Of a DNA stretch of 11,383 nucleotides, positions 1-6,501 are shown one piece after another (within the stretch, counting starts at the first letter, position 1; each line of letters starts with the position of its first letter). The notes beneath the pieces are model-generated. The model was not told the DNA's origin, ran no database searches, and was given only the letters and a program-made list of their open reading frames with translations. Origin of the DNA: Chitinophagales bacterium (GTDB taxonomy: Bacteria; Bacteroidota; Bacteroidia; Chitinophagales; Chitinophagaceae); NCBI GenBank assembly GCA_013297585.1, contig JAAFHG010000079.1:1-11383 (forward strand), in the 5' to 3' direction. The translations under genes were made by a program, and so were the position numbers.

Positions 1-761
1 ATGCCTTGATTATTCCAAAATTTACCCAAAGCCATCGCTACAGAAGAACCCCCAATTGAAAAAACAGACCTGCCGCCTGTGTATTGCGACTCAAGCCATT
101 CGCCAATTTTTGTTAATTGTTCATCGTACAACGCATCTACCAATACCACTTTTTCATCATCCTTTAAATGCTTTGTCCAGTCTGCTATTGGCTGTTCAAG
201 CTGTACTATATCAATCAAGCCAATGCTTTTATCTGTTTGTTTTGATAAGTGCAAACGAAGGTCGCTTTCACTAGCTGGTGTTACAGGATGTTTACTCATA
301 GATGGATGTCTATCTAAGCGATAAATTTCTCCATTACTTCCAATACCCATTTTTGCAAATAGATTACCAAACACGCAATACCTACCAAGGGCTGGTGTAC
401 CGCCTATGATAGGAATGATTTGGTTGCCGAAAATTTTCAATCCCCATTCAATCACTTCACCAATACTACCAATTTCAGGTGAGGAATCAAATGTGGAACA
501 AACCTTATAATGAAAATGCCTTGATTTTACTGATAAAGTGTGCATTTTTAGTGCTATGGCTTTCCCGATTTCTTTTCGTAGTAATGCTCGTGTATTGCCT
601 GCAATACCAAAAGCCATTAAATCTGGAAAAGCTACTAAATCCACATCGCTTGGCCTCTTCAAGAATAAAACGGTTTTTACACCAGCACAACATAAAGATT
701 CCAAAGCATCCGTAGAGCCTGTAAAATCATCACCATAATATATCAATAGCAATTCACTCAT
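1..761 (-). CDS. DUF1537 four-carbon-acid sugar kinase, OiaK/OtnK-like (3' end cut by window edge)
   Basis: The ATG at 761 follows the TAG stop of the RuBisCO-like gene with no base between, so translation is probably coupled. The frame is open to the left edge: 253 residues are visible where the family usually has about 420 or more, so the C-terminal nucleotide-binding half is mostly missing. Visible family marks are GDDFTGS at residues 10-16 (N-terminal substrate-binding motif), YKVCSTFDSSPEIGSIG at 85-101, PIIGGTPALGRY at 117-128, RHPSMSKHPVTP at 151-162 and FSIGGSSV at 234-241, where the second domain begins. The family phosphorylates C4/C5 oxo- or sugar acids with ATP in the cytoplasm; members include 3-oxo-tetronate kinase (OtnK), D-threonate/D-erythronate kinases and 3-oxo-isoapionate kinase (OiaK). 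Being next to a RuBisCO-like protein favours an OiaK-like role making its phosphorylated substrate, which is inference. Family call is firm; substrate is open. Confidence 0.88.
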   Translation of the reverse strand, partial: MSELLLIYYGDDFTGSTDALESLCCAGVKTVLFLKRPSDVDLVAFPDLMAFGIAGNTRALLRKEIGKAIALKMHTLSVKSRHFHYKVCSTFDSSPEIGSIGEVIEWGLKIFGNQIIPIIGGTPALGRYCVFGNLFAKMGIGSNGEIYRLDRHPSMSKHPVTPASESDLRLHLSKQTDKSIGLIDIVQLEQPIADWTKHLKDDEKVVLVDALYDEQLTKIGEWLESQYTGGRSVFSIGGSSVAMALGKFWNNQG

Positions 762-2006
762 CTATTTAGTACCAAATTTTTCTACAGATTTTGCAAACTC
801 TGGATATAGTTTAGCGGCTTCTTCCAAACTCAATCCATCCACAGCAGCTTTCCAAGCTTGTTGTAATGCTACCACACCAGCACCTGCCCCCATTGGATGT
901 GCCATAATACCGCCACCGGCCATATACAATAAGTCAACTGTATTAGTTCTTCTGTACGTTTCAAATGCTTGACCACCCCACTGACCAGAAGACACAACTG
1001 GTAAAATATTCTTATGATGATAAAATGGTTTCTTTAAACTTTCAATAGATGCAACTACACTATCATCGCTTTCCCAAAATTTGTTTTGAATACCGTTTAC
1101 ATGCAATTGATCTACACCTACCAAGCGCCATAACTTTTGGTACGCATTAAAATCTATCCCTAATAATGGATGCCTCGTCATCATGCCCCAACCATTACGA
1201 TGTGCATGAATGGCTAACTGACCTTGGTCGCAGATTTTTTTAGTGGCCGATAAACCAACACTATTAATACTCACCATGGCAGAAGTGCCGCCAGCATTTA
1301 CAATGGTTTCATAACGTTGCATCATTTCATCCACCTCACCACTTATGTTGAATGCAAACATGACTTTCTTGCCCGTTTTATCTGCATGCGTATTAATGAC
1401 TTTCATTACGGCTTCTACCCTATCATTAAAGTTTGAATTGGCAGATGAAGACAATAATTCATCATCTTTTATAAAATCAATACCAGCTTCTGCTAAGGTT
1501 TTTACAATATCTGCTGTTTGCTGAATAGACAACCCAATAGACGGTTTGATGATGGTACCAATTAATGGTCTGTTGTAAATATTGGTTAATTGTCTGCAAC
1601 CGTCAATACCAAATTTTGCACCTGCATAATGCTTACTAAATGATTCTGGTAAATCAATATCCATCAACTTCAAACCTGTAAACTGTGTTATTTCATACAA
1701 ATTACCTTGTAGAGTAGATACTAATACGGGTAAATTATAGCCAAAGTTTTCAATGCTCCAACTCACTTTTATAATCGCTCTGTGATAGTTGCCAGTTTTG
1801 CTTTCAGCACCAGGAATTGCAGCGGTATCAACAGTTTCAAGATGTTCTATGCTTTCAACTCTTGCAGCAAAACGTTCTTTTAATTCTTCGGTTTCGCCAG
1901 GTACGGCCACAAAAGTTCCTGATGATTGCTCACCTGCTAATACCTGTGCTGCTTTTTCAAGTGCATAAGGCGTTTCTATGTAGTATGTTGCTATAATTCT
2001 TTCCAT
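762..2006 (-). CDS. RuBisCO-like protein (form IV type), candidate 3-oxo-isoapionate-4-phosphate decarboxylase/transcarboxylase
   Basis: The protein has 414 residues, shorter than true RuBisCO large subunit (about 475) and normal for RuBisCO-like proteins. The N-terminal domain has GEQSSGTF (25-32), so the equivalents of spinach Glu60 and Thr65 are E26 and T31, and GN at 101-102 matches Asn123. In the barrel, IKPSIGLS (153-160) keeps the Lys175 equivalent (K154). FIKDDE (178-183) keeps the carbamylated lysine and both metal ligands (K180, D182, E183). HAHR (267-270) keeps the His294/Arg295 pair (H269, R270). HVNGIQNK (302-309) keeps His327 and loop-6 Lys334 (H302, K309). SSG at 339-341 and GGG at 364-366 form phosphate-binding loops. 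It is therefore probably an active metal-dependent enolase-type enzyme. Changes such as Lys177 to S156 argue against a true carboxylase. The start is the ATG at 2006; no Shine-Dalgarno is seen. Kinase coupling suggests a phosphorylated 3-oxo sugar acid as substrate, as for OiaX or OiaT in D-apiose catabolism. 5-Methylthioribulose-1-phosphate enolase or isomerase is an alternative made less likely by context. Confidence 0.9.
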   Translation of the reverse strand: MERIIATYYIETPYALEKAAQVLAGEQSSGTFVAVPGETEELKERFAARVESIEHLETVDTAAIPGAESKTGNYHRAIIKVSWSIENFGYNLPVLVSTLQGNLYEITQFTGLKLMDIDLPESFSKHYAGAKFGIDGCRQLTNIYNRPLIGTIIKPSIGLSIQQTADIVKTLAEAGIDFIKDDELLSSSANSNFNDRVEAVMKVINTHADKTGKKVMFAFNISGEVDEMMQRYETIVNAGGTSAMVSINSVGLSATKKICDQGQLAIHAHRNGWGMMTRHPLLGIDFNAYQKLWRLVGVDQLHVNGIQNKFWESDDSVVASIESLKKPFYHHKNILPVVSSGQWGGQAFETYRRTNTVDLLYMAGGGIMAHPMGAGAGVVALQQAWKAAVDGLSLEEAAKLYPEFAKSVEKFGTK

Positions 2007-2020
2007 GTTTTGTTTTTTCT

Positions 2021-2090
2021 AACCACAACGGCGTTACGACAAAGCGACTCACAACGTTGTGTTACTTTATGTCGCTGTGTCTTTGTGGTT
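2021..2090. repeat. 70-bp imperfect palindrome, intergenic repeat copy 1
   Basis: This element fills most of the 86-bp gap between the GH127 stop and the RuBisCO-like start. It begins AACCACAACGGCGTTACGAC and ends GTCTTTGTGGTT, with a perfect 12-bp palindrome CACAACGTTGTG (2050-2061) exactly at its centre. The outer 8 bp of the two arms pair perfectly and the rest pairs in patches. A second copy lies at 4118-4188 and a single-arm relative at 6289-6326. In the transcript it could form a long hairpin between two genes of the operon. Its ends resemble a repeat (AACCACAA...TTGTGGTT) frequent in Bacteroidota genomes; that comparison is from memory. Confidence 0.85.
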
Positions 2091-2092
2091 CA

Positions 2093-4105
2093 TCATCGCA
2101 TCAATGGCAACCAAACCGTCATGTCTGTTTGCCCCCGATTTGCCCAAGCATAATAAGGAATCAGTTTTATTTTGATTGGTTGTGTGGTTGTATTTAATGG
2201 TTTGTATAATGCTTTTGTAAATGTGTGTTGCAGCAATTTTGCATTGCCTTCTAAAGCAATGACATTGCCTTTATCAATAGTTATGGGCTTTGTTACAAAC
2301 TGAATATTAGAAGGAATGGCTACGTTGAATACTTTTTGTGAAGATTTCAAATCAGCACTTTCTAAGCAATACACAATTGGTCCACGTTTTACGGCTACTT
2401 GGTTTTTCGTTTCTTCCACCAAAGGGTTTGACTCTAATAAAACGGTTGGCATTTTCAATTCCAATTCAATTTTATCACCTGCTTTCCAAACTCGTTTTAG
2501 CTGATTGTAAGCACCAAATTGTAATGTTTGTACAAGCGTTTTTCCGTTCACCTTTATTGCAGCACTTGTGCACCAAGCTGGTATGCGTAAAAAAACACTC
2601 ATTTCTTTGGCAGATGCTTCTTTGATGGTGATATTTACTGAACCGTCCCAAGGATAATTGGTTGTTTGCTCCAATTGAATAGCAGAACCATCTTGTAATT
2701 TCGTTGATAATTGATTGCCCCCATATAAGTTCACGTACAAGCCATCATTGCCAATACTGTACATATAGTTGTTTACTTCAGCAATGGTGCGTATCACATT
2801 TGGTGGGCAACAATTGCTTTTGCTGATATACTTTGAACGTCCGCCGCTCCAACGCAAGTCGTAAGGATAATCTTTTGTGGCAGCCAATGGATTGGTATAG
2901 AAAAATTTATTGCCATCCATGCTTATGCCACTTAAAACTGCATTATACAATTCAAGCTCAATCATATCGGCGTATTTAGCATCAGCGGTTAATTGCAGCA
3001 TACGATAATTCCACAAAACATTACCAATATTAGCACAGGTTTCATTGTGTGCCGTAAGGTTTGGCAACTGATAAGCTTTACCATAAGCCTGTTGAATTTT
3101 TTGTATTGAATCTGGTTTGTAAGAAATGGCTTCTTGTGATAAACCATCATACAATGCACCACAACCACCAGTTACATATAGCTTATGATTGGTCACATCA
3201 TTCCACATTATATCCAACGTATGTAGCAAGGTTGTGTCACCTGTTTCAGCGTAAACATCAGAAACGCCAGCAAACAAATAATTGGCACGAACCGCATGGC
3301 CATTCACTTCTGTCATTTTTCTAAAAGGCAATCTGTCGCTATTATCATCGCTGCCTTCACTCATGCCACGTATGTCAATCAATTTTTTTGCAAGGGCTAA
3401 ATATTTTTGCTCACCTGTCGTTCTATACATTTCTGTAATACCCATATAATGTGATGGACAAATGGCATTTCTTGCTTGTTCAGGTGTGGCTTTGTTGTAA
3501 AAAGTAATCAAAAATTCAGTTGCTTTTTTAGCTATTTCTAATAATGTGGTTTTACCTGTAGCTCTATAATGCACACAGGCTACCGTCATTAAATGCCCAA
3601 AATTGTAAGCTTCAAAACTCAATTTATCTTCAAACAATTCGCCCTTGCCATTCTTCTTTTGTTCAATGATTGATTTGGTGTACACATAGCCATCTTCTCG
3701 TTGCGCTTTTGCAATTACAGCAATGGCTTCATCCATCATTGCATCCAACTTTTTATCTTTTGTAGATGCGTATAATGCCGCTACTGCTTCTAAAGTTTTA
3801 TAAAAATCACCATCATGGAAAGATGGCCCACGAAAACGACCTGTATCTAAACCAGCAGCTACCCTAAAATTTTGAAACGAATAGCATATATTTTTACTAG
3901 TATAAGTTTCCCATAAATGCGGCACCATACTGTCTTTACAAACTTGAAAACGCTCTGCCCAAAAGCCTTTCGTCCATTGCACATCAGTCATGCCAGTGCT
4001 ACCCAATTTTGCATGAGGACTTAAATTCGTATTTACCAACCCTGTTTGTGCAAAAGCAGTTGTAAGTAATACGTTATAAGTAATTAGTAATAATACTTTT
4101 TTCAT
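2093..4105 (-). CDS. GH127 (DUF1680) glycoside hydrolase, secreted, beta-L-arabinofuranosidase-like
   Basis: The chosen start is the ATG at 4105, giving 670 residues that begin with a clean signal peptide (MKKVLLLITYNVLLTTAFAQ, cleavage probably after A19), so the enzyme is periplasmic or exported. An in-frame ATG at 4141 lies inside a repeat and would add 12 unrelated residues. The alpha/alpha-barrel catalytic domain spans about 35-460. ETC (E355, C357) and CCPPN (C432, C433) match the Glu and three Cys zinc site of HypBA1, where the Cys equivalent to C432 is the nucleophile. Spacing between C357 and C432 (75) is close to that of HypBA1 (77). The C-terminal beta-sandwich modules (about 460-670) include RIPAW at 507-511. 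By the same alignment the HypBA1 acid/base Glu322 falls on Gln339. GH127 mostly cleaves beta-L-arabinofuranosides, but a Bacteroides member acts on aceric acid of rhamnogalacturonan II, so the substrate here is open. Confidence 0.88.
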   Translation of the reverse strand: MKKVLLLITYNVLLTTAFAQTGLVNTNLSPHAKLGSTGMTDVQWTKGFWAERFQVCKDSMVPHLWETYTSKNICYSFQNFRVAAGLDTGRFRGPSFHDGDFYKTLEAVAALYASTKDKKLDAMMDEAIAVIAKAQREDGYVYTKSIIEQKKNGKGELFEDKLSFEAYNFGHLMTVACVHYRATGKTTLLEIAKKATEFLITFYNKATPEQARNAICPSHYMGITEMYRTTGEQKYLALAKKLIDIRGMSEGSDDNSDRLPFRKMTEVNGHAVRANYLFAGVSDVYAETGDTTLLHTLDIMWNDVTNHKLYVTGGCGALYDGLSQEAISYKPDSIQKIQQAYGKAYQLPNLTAHNETCANIGNVLWNYRMLQLTADAKYADMIELELYNAVLSGISMDGNKFFYTNPLAATKDYPYDLRWSGGRSKYISKSNCCPPNVIRTIAEVNNYMYSIGNDGLYVNLYGGNQLSTKLQDGSAIQLEQTTNYPWDGSVNITIKEASAKEMSVFLRIPAWCTSAAIKVNGKTLVQTLQFGAYNQLKRVWKAGDKIELELKMPTVLLESNPLVEETKNQVAVKRGPIVYCLESADLKSSQKVFNVAIPSNIQFVTKPITIDKGNVIALEGNAKLLQHTFTKALYKPLNTTTQPIKIKLIPYYAWANRGQTDMTVWLPLMR

Positions 4106-4117
4106 TTTCTTTTTTTG

Positions 4118-4188
4118 AACCACAACGGCACTACGACACAAAGCAAATACAACGTTGTGAAACGTAGAGCCGTTAAGTCGTTGTGGTT
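4118..4188. repeat. 71-bp imperfect palindrome, intergenic repeat copy 2
   Basis: It begins AACCACAACGGCACTACGAC and ends GTCGTTGTGGTT, with the 10-bp palindrome ACAACGTTGT (4149-4158) at its centre. The outer 10 bp of the arms are exact inverted copies. It lies in the 81-bp gap between the GH78-like and GH127 genes and overlaps the GH78-like stop codon by two bases, so the end of that reading frame is partly made by the repeat. The left arm and core match copy 1 (2021-2090) closely and the rest has diverged, which indicates the same family rather than a recent duplication. In RNA it would form a hairpin between two cistrons. Confidence 0.85.
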
Positions 4189-6490
4189 ATAACACCTCGT
4201 AGCTAATTATATATCCTTTACCAGGTTCAATAGTTATTTCATACACATTATTGCCTTTTTCTACAGCCGTTGTACCAGTTGGTTTGGTTTTGCTTTTTAG
4301 CACCAATAAACCTGTACCTCTTGCACCTTTAATCTTAATATTTGTTTTGCTTACATACAATTCAATATCGCCATTAGGTGTAGGCACTTTACCTTCAATC
4401 CATTGCAAGCCACCAAGATTTGGCTGAACTGTATAAGTAGTATAACCAGCCGATGTAGGTTTTACACCCAAATAATATTTACCTAGTAAATAAATAGGGC
4501 TTGCACCCCAAGCATGACACAAGCTTTTACCAAATTCTCTACCATACATAGCTAAATGTTCAGCACCTTTTTTGTTAGGATTATATTCTTCCCAAAAACT
4601 GGTTGCGCCAAGGTTTAACATACCGCCCCAGTAGTCTTTAATTTGTTGCGTTACATAAGTTTGTTCGCCCATAGCACACAAAGCTTCCAACTCATAAAAA
4701 CGCATATAAGGTGTGGTAATTTTTTGAATACTATCATTCAATAAAACAGACTTTTTAACTGCCTCTTTTTGCTGTTGATTAAAATAATCGAAGAAGATAG
4801 AAAACATATTACTGTAGCGTGTTACATTTTCTGTTTGTTTGCCATCAACACGGCTGTGTACCAACGCTTGCTTGGTTTCATTCCAATAAATTGAGAACAA
4901 TTTTGACTTTAATTCAGTTGCATATTGGTTGTATTTTATAGCATCAGTTTTTTCATTGGCAATATTGGCACACAAACCCATGGTTTCTAAACTTCTGCAC
5001 AGCAATAATTGCTCAAAGCTCACTTCACCTTTCTTACTTAATTTGTCAGCCCAATCAATAAAAATCCAATCACCCGGCAAACCTTGCATTAAGCCATCTT
5101 TATTTCTTCTGCCCAAACAATATTCCATCAGGCTTTGCATACGTGGGTAAAACTGTGTGATAAAGGTTTTATCGCCAGTGTATAAGTAGTAATCGTAAAT
5201 ACCTAAAAACCAATAGAATGTGTAATCCATAATGGTGTTGATATGACCAGTTACAGGATCTTTGCCACGCAATGCCAGCAAGGTTCTTGACACAGTTGCA
5301 TTGTCAAAATATGAGTAGTAATTCATCAAATAACTTTGATATGCGTCACCGCTCCAAACCCAACGATCACGTTTAATACCATCTATAAAAAATTCTCTTG
5401 TGTTTAAGTGAAACGTGTATTTTGCTACATCATAAATCTTGTTAATTTGCTCATCAGAACACTTAAATGAACCACGTTCTTTTACATCAGCATATTCATA
5501 CAACATCGTTGCAGAATCAACTTGAACGGTGCCATCAGTAACTATGTTTACATAGCGAAATGCTTTAGACAAAGGCATTACCGAATCTTTCTTGGCTGTT
5601 TGCTGAAAGCTCAATCTATCAAGTGTTACAGCACCTTTTTCACTTAAAGCTTCTTCCTTACTTTCGCCATAATATAAGGTAATATTACCCTTACCTTTTA
5701 TGCCATGCAGTTTAATAAATCCAAAGGTTTCTTTGCCAAAATCTATTAACCGTGTATTGTTGTTTTTTGTAATGCTTGCTGGCTTTTGAGCAGTTACTGG
5801 CAATTTAAACAAAGAAGGCAATTGTGAAGGCTTATTAAAATTCCAACTACCTGCGTTAAGCCATTTGGTGGCAGAAATATCAGAGGTTTTTCCTGTTTCA
5901 TCGATCCATTCTTTGTCCTCAAAAGTTACCAGCCAAGTGGCATCGCTTACAACCGTTTTACCTTGTACAAAAATTGCTGGCACATTGGCTTGGTTAAATA
6001 CTTTTACGTTGATTTTGTGCTTACCAGCTGGCACAATTATTTTGGTTGGTATGCCTTCAAATGGTTGCCCATCAAGCTTTACGTTGTAATTACCTTCTGC
6101 ATAAATGCTTACTTCTTCTGGCTGGGATAAGTTGAATTCTTTATGAAAATCCATAAGATTGTAATGGCTGTCAACTTTCCAAAAAACGGGAAAGAAAGTG
6201 CCTCTATCGGTTCTACGATTTTGCATTTGATTGGCCAGCCAAATTTCATAATCACCAGGATACCAAATCCATGTTTGTGCTTTTGTTTGAACCACAGAGG
6301 CACAAAGTACACAGAGAAACACAACGAATTTGAGGTTTGAGATTTGAAATTTATGATGGGCAGATTGCTTCGTTAATCGCAATGACGCATAAAGATTCAA
6401 TCGTACATACCGATAGCTATCGGTGGTGCGACGCAACGACAGCATCATAGTACTACAATTGCTGGTTAACAAAGAAAAAAAATAACGCAT
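4187..6490 (-). CDS. GH78-like alpha-L-rhamnosidase family protein, secreted
   Basis: The frame opens at an ATG at 6490, 11 bp after the symporter stop, and encodes 767 residues. Residues 1-53 are an unusual basic leader built from repeats. A hydrophobic stretch, FVVFLCVLCASVV (55-67) followed by QTKAQ, acts as a plausible signal peptide, and the mature protein should start near T73 (TWIWYPGDYE). Beta-sandwich modules occupy about 73-335. The (alpha/alpha)6 barrel follows with DGIKRDRWVWSGD at 370-382. This is the GH78 signature in which D370 and D382 keep two conserved acids while the usual central Glu is D375. GDW (473-475), SFWEEYNP (631-638, with the likely base Glu at 634/635) and SLCHAWGASP (656-665) also fit GH78. 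A C-terminal beta-sandwich ends the protein. GH78 enzymes invert and release terminal alpha-L-rhamnose. The Glu-to-Asp change makes the exact specificity uncertain. M15/M16 are alternative starts. Confidence 0.82.
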   Translation of the reverse strand: MRYFFSLLTSNCSTMMLSLRRTTDSYRYVRLNLYASLRLTKQSAHHKFQISNLKFVVFLCVLCASVVQTKAQTWIWYPGDYEIWLANQMQNRRTDRGTFFPVFWKVDSHYNLMDFHKEFNLSQPEEVSIYAEGNYNVKLDGQPFEGIPTKIIVPAGKHKINVKVFNQANVPAIFVQGKTVVSDATWLVTFEDKEWIDETGKTSDISATKWLNAGSWNFNKPSQLPSLFKLPVTAQKPASITKNNNTRLIDFGKETFGFIKLHGIKGKGNITLYYGESKEEALSEKGAVTLDRLSFQQTAKKDSVMPLSKAFRYVNIVTDGTVQVDSATMLYEYADVKERGSFKCSDEQINKIYDVAKYTFHLNTREFFIDGIKRDRWVWSGDAYQSYLMNYYSYFDNATVSRTLLALRGKDPVTGHINTIMDYTFYWFLGIYDYYLYTGDKTFITQFYPRMQSLMEYCLGRRNKDGLMQGLPGDWIFIDWADKLSKKGEVSFEQLLLCRSLETMGLCANIANEKTDAIKYNQYATELKSKLFSIYWNETKQALVHSRVDGKQTENVTRYSNMFSIFFDYFNQQQKEAVKKSVLLNDSIQKITTPYMRFYELEALCAMGEQTYVTQQIKDYWGGMLNLGATSFWEEYNPNKKGAEHLAMYGREFGKSLCHAWGASPIYLLGKYYLGVKPTSAGYTTYTVQPNLGGLQWIEGKVPTPNGDIELYVSKTNIKIKGARGTGLLVLKSKTKPTGTTAVEKGNNVYEITIEPGKGYIISYEVL
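6289..6326. repeat. Single-arm relative of the intergenic palindrome, inside the GH78-like coding region
   Basis: Reading GAACCACAGAGGCACAAAGT and onward, this stretch resembles one arm of the repeats at 2021-2090 and 4118-4188. On the coding strand it translates in frame as VVFLCVLCASVVQ, the hydrophobic core of the apparent signal peptide. Similar LCVLC translations are common artefacts or domesticated pieces of this repeat in Bacteroidota (from memory). No matching second arm follows it. Confidence 0.65.
6327..6352. repeat. AT-rich direct repeat tract within the GH78-like leader
   Basis: The plus strand reads AATTTGAGGTTTGAGATTTG followed by AAATTT, i.e. near-tandem TTTGAG(A/G) units. It encodes KFQISNLKF in the leader of the GH78-like protein. 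Such TTTGAGATTTGAAATTT strings are found as interspersed repeats in related genomes (from memory). It directly joins the neighbouring arm at 6289-6326. Confidence 0.45.
6358..6387. repeat. Interspersed repeat of the CGTCATTGCG...CGAAGCAATCTG type
   Basis: The plus strand reads GGGCAGATTGCTTCGTTAAT then CGCAATGACG. The minus strand therefore reads CGTCATTGCGATTAACGAAG and then CAATCTGCCC, which resembles a widely scattered bacterial repeat (from memory). Here it is translated in frame as part of residues 35-45 of the GH78-like protein, where no conserved domain is expected. Confidence 0.55.
6409..6424. repeat. Perfect 16-bp palindrome ACCGATAGCTATCGGT
   Basis: The 16 bases are their own reverse complement. 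The motif lies within the coding region for residues 22-28 of the GH78-like leader, beside the other repeat pieces (6289-6387). CCGATAGCTATCGG-type palindromes are frequent extragenic elements in Chitinophagaceae-like genomes (from memory). In RNA it would form a short hairpin about 65-80 nt downstream of the start codon. Confidence 0.7.
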
Positions 6491-6501
6491 TATAAGGATG
6501 A

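Noticed and set aside
56..738. Overlapping plus-strand frames of 60-80 codons (56-274, 79-324, 479-715, 538-738)
   Set aside because: They lie antisense to the kinase gene, whose minus-strand frame carries clear family motifs throughout. The plus-strand products show no domain or export signal.
762..2006. A genuine CO2-fixing RuBisCO large subunit
   Set aside because: The protein is too short, lacks Lys177 and other carboxylase positions, and has no small subunit or phosphoribulokinase nearby; it fits the RuBisCO-like group.
2316..3324. Plus-strand frames opposite the GH127 gene
   Set aside because: The minus strand encodes a continuous GH127 protein with its zinc-site motifs; the opposite frames are low-complexity mirror readings.
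4106..4141. Upstream ATG at 4141 as the GH127 start
   Set aside because: It lies inside the palindromic repeat and adds MCRSAVVVQKKK in front of a normal signal peptide that begins at the ATG at 4105.
2021..4188. CRISPR-like array
   Set aside because: There are only two repeat copies 2 kb apart with a whole gene between them, and the units are long palindromes rather than short regularly spaced repeats.
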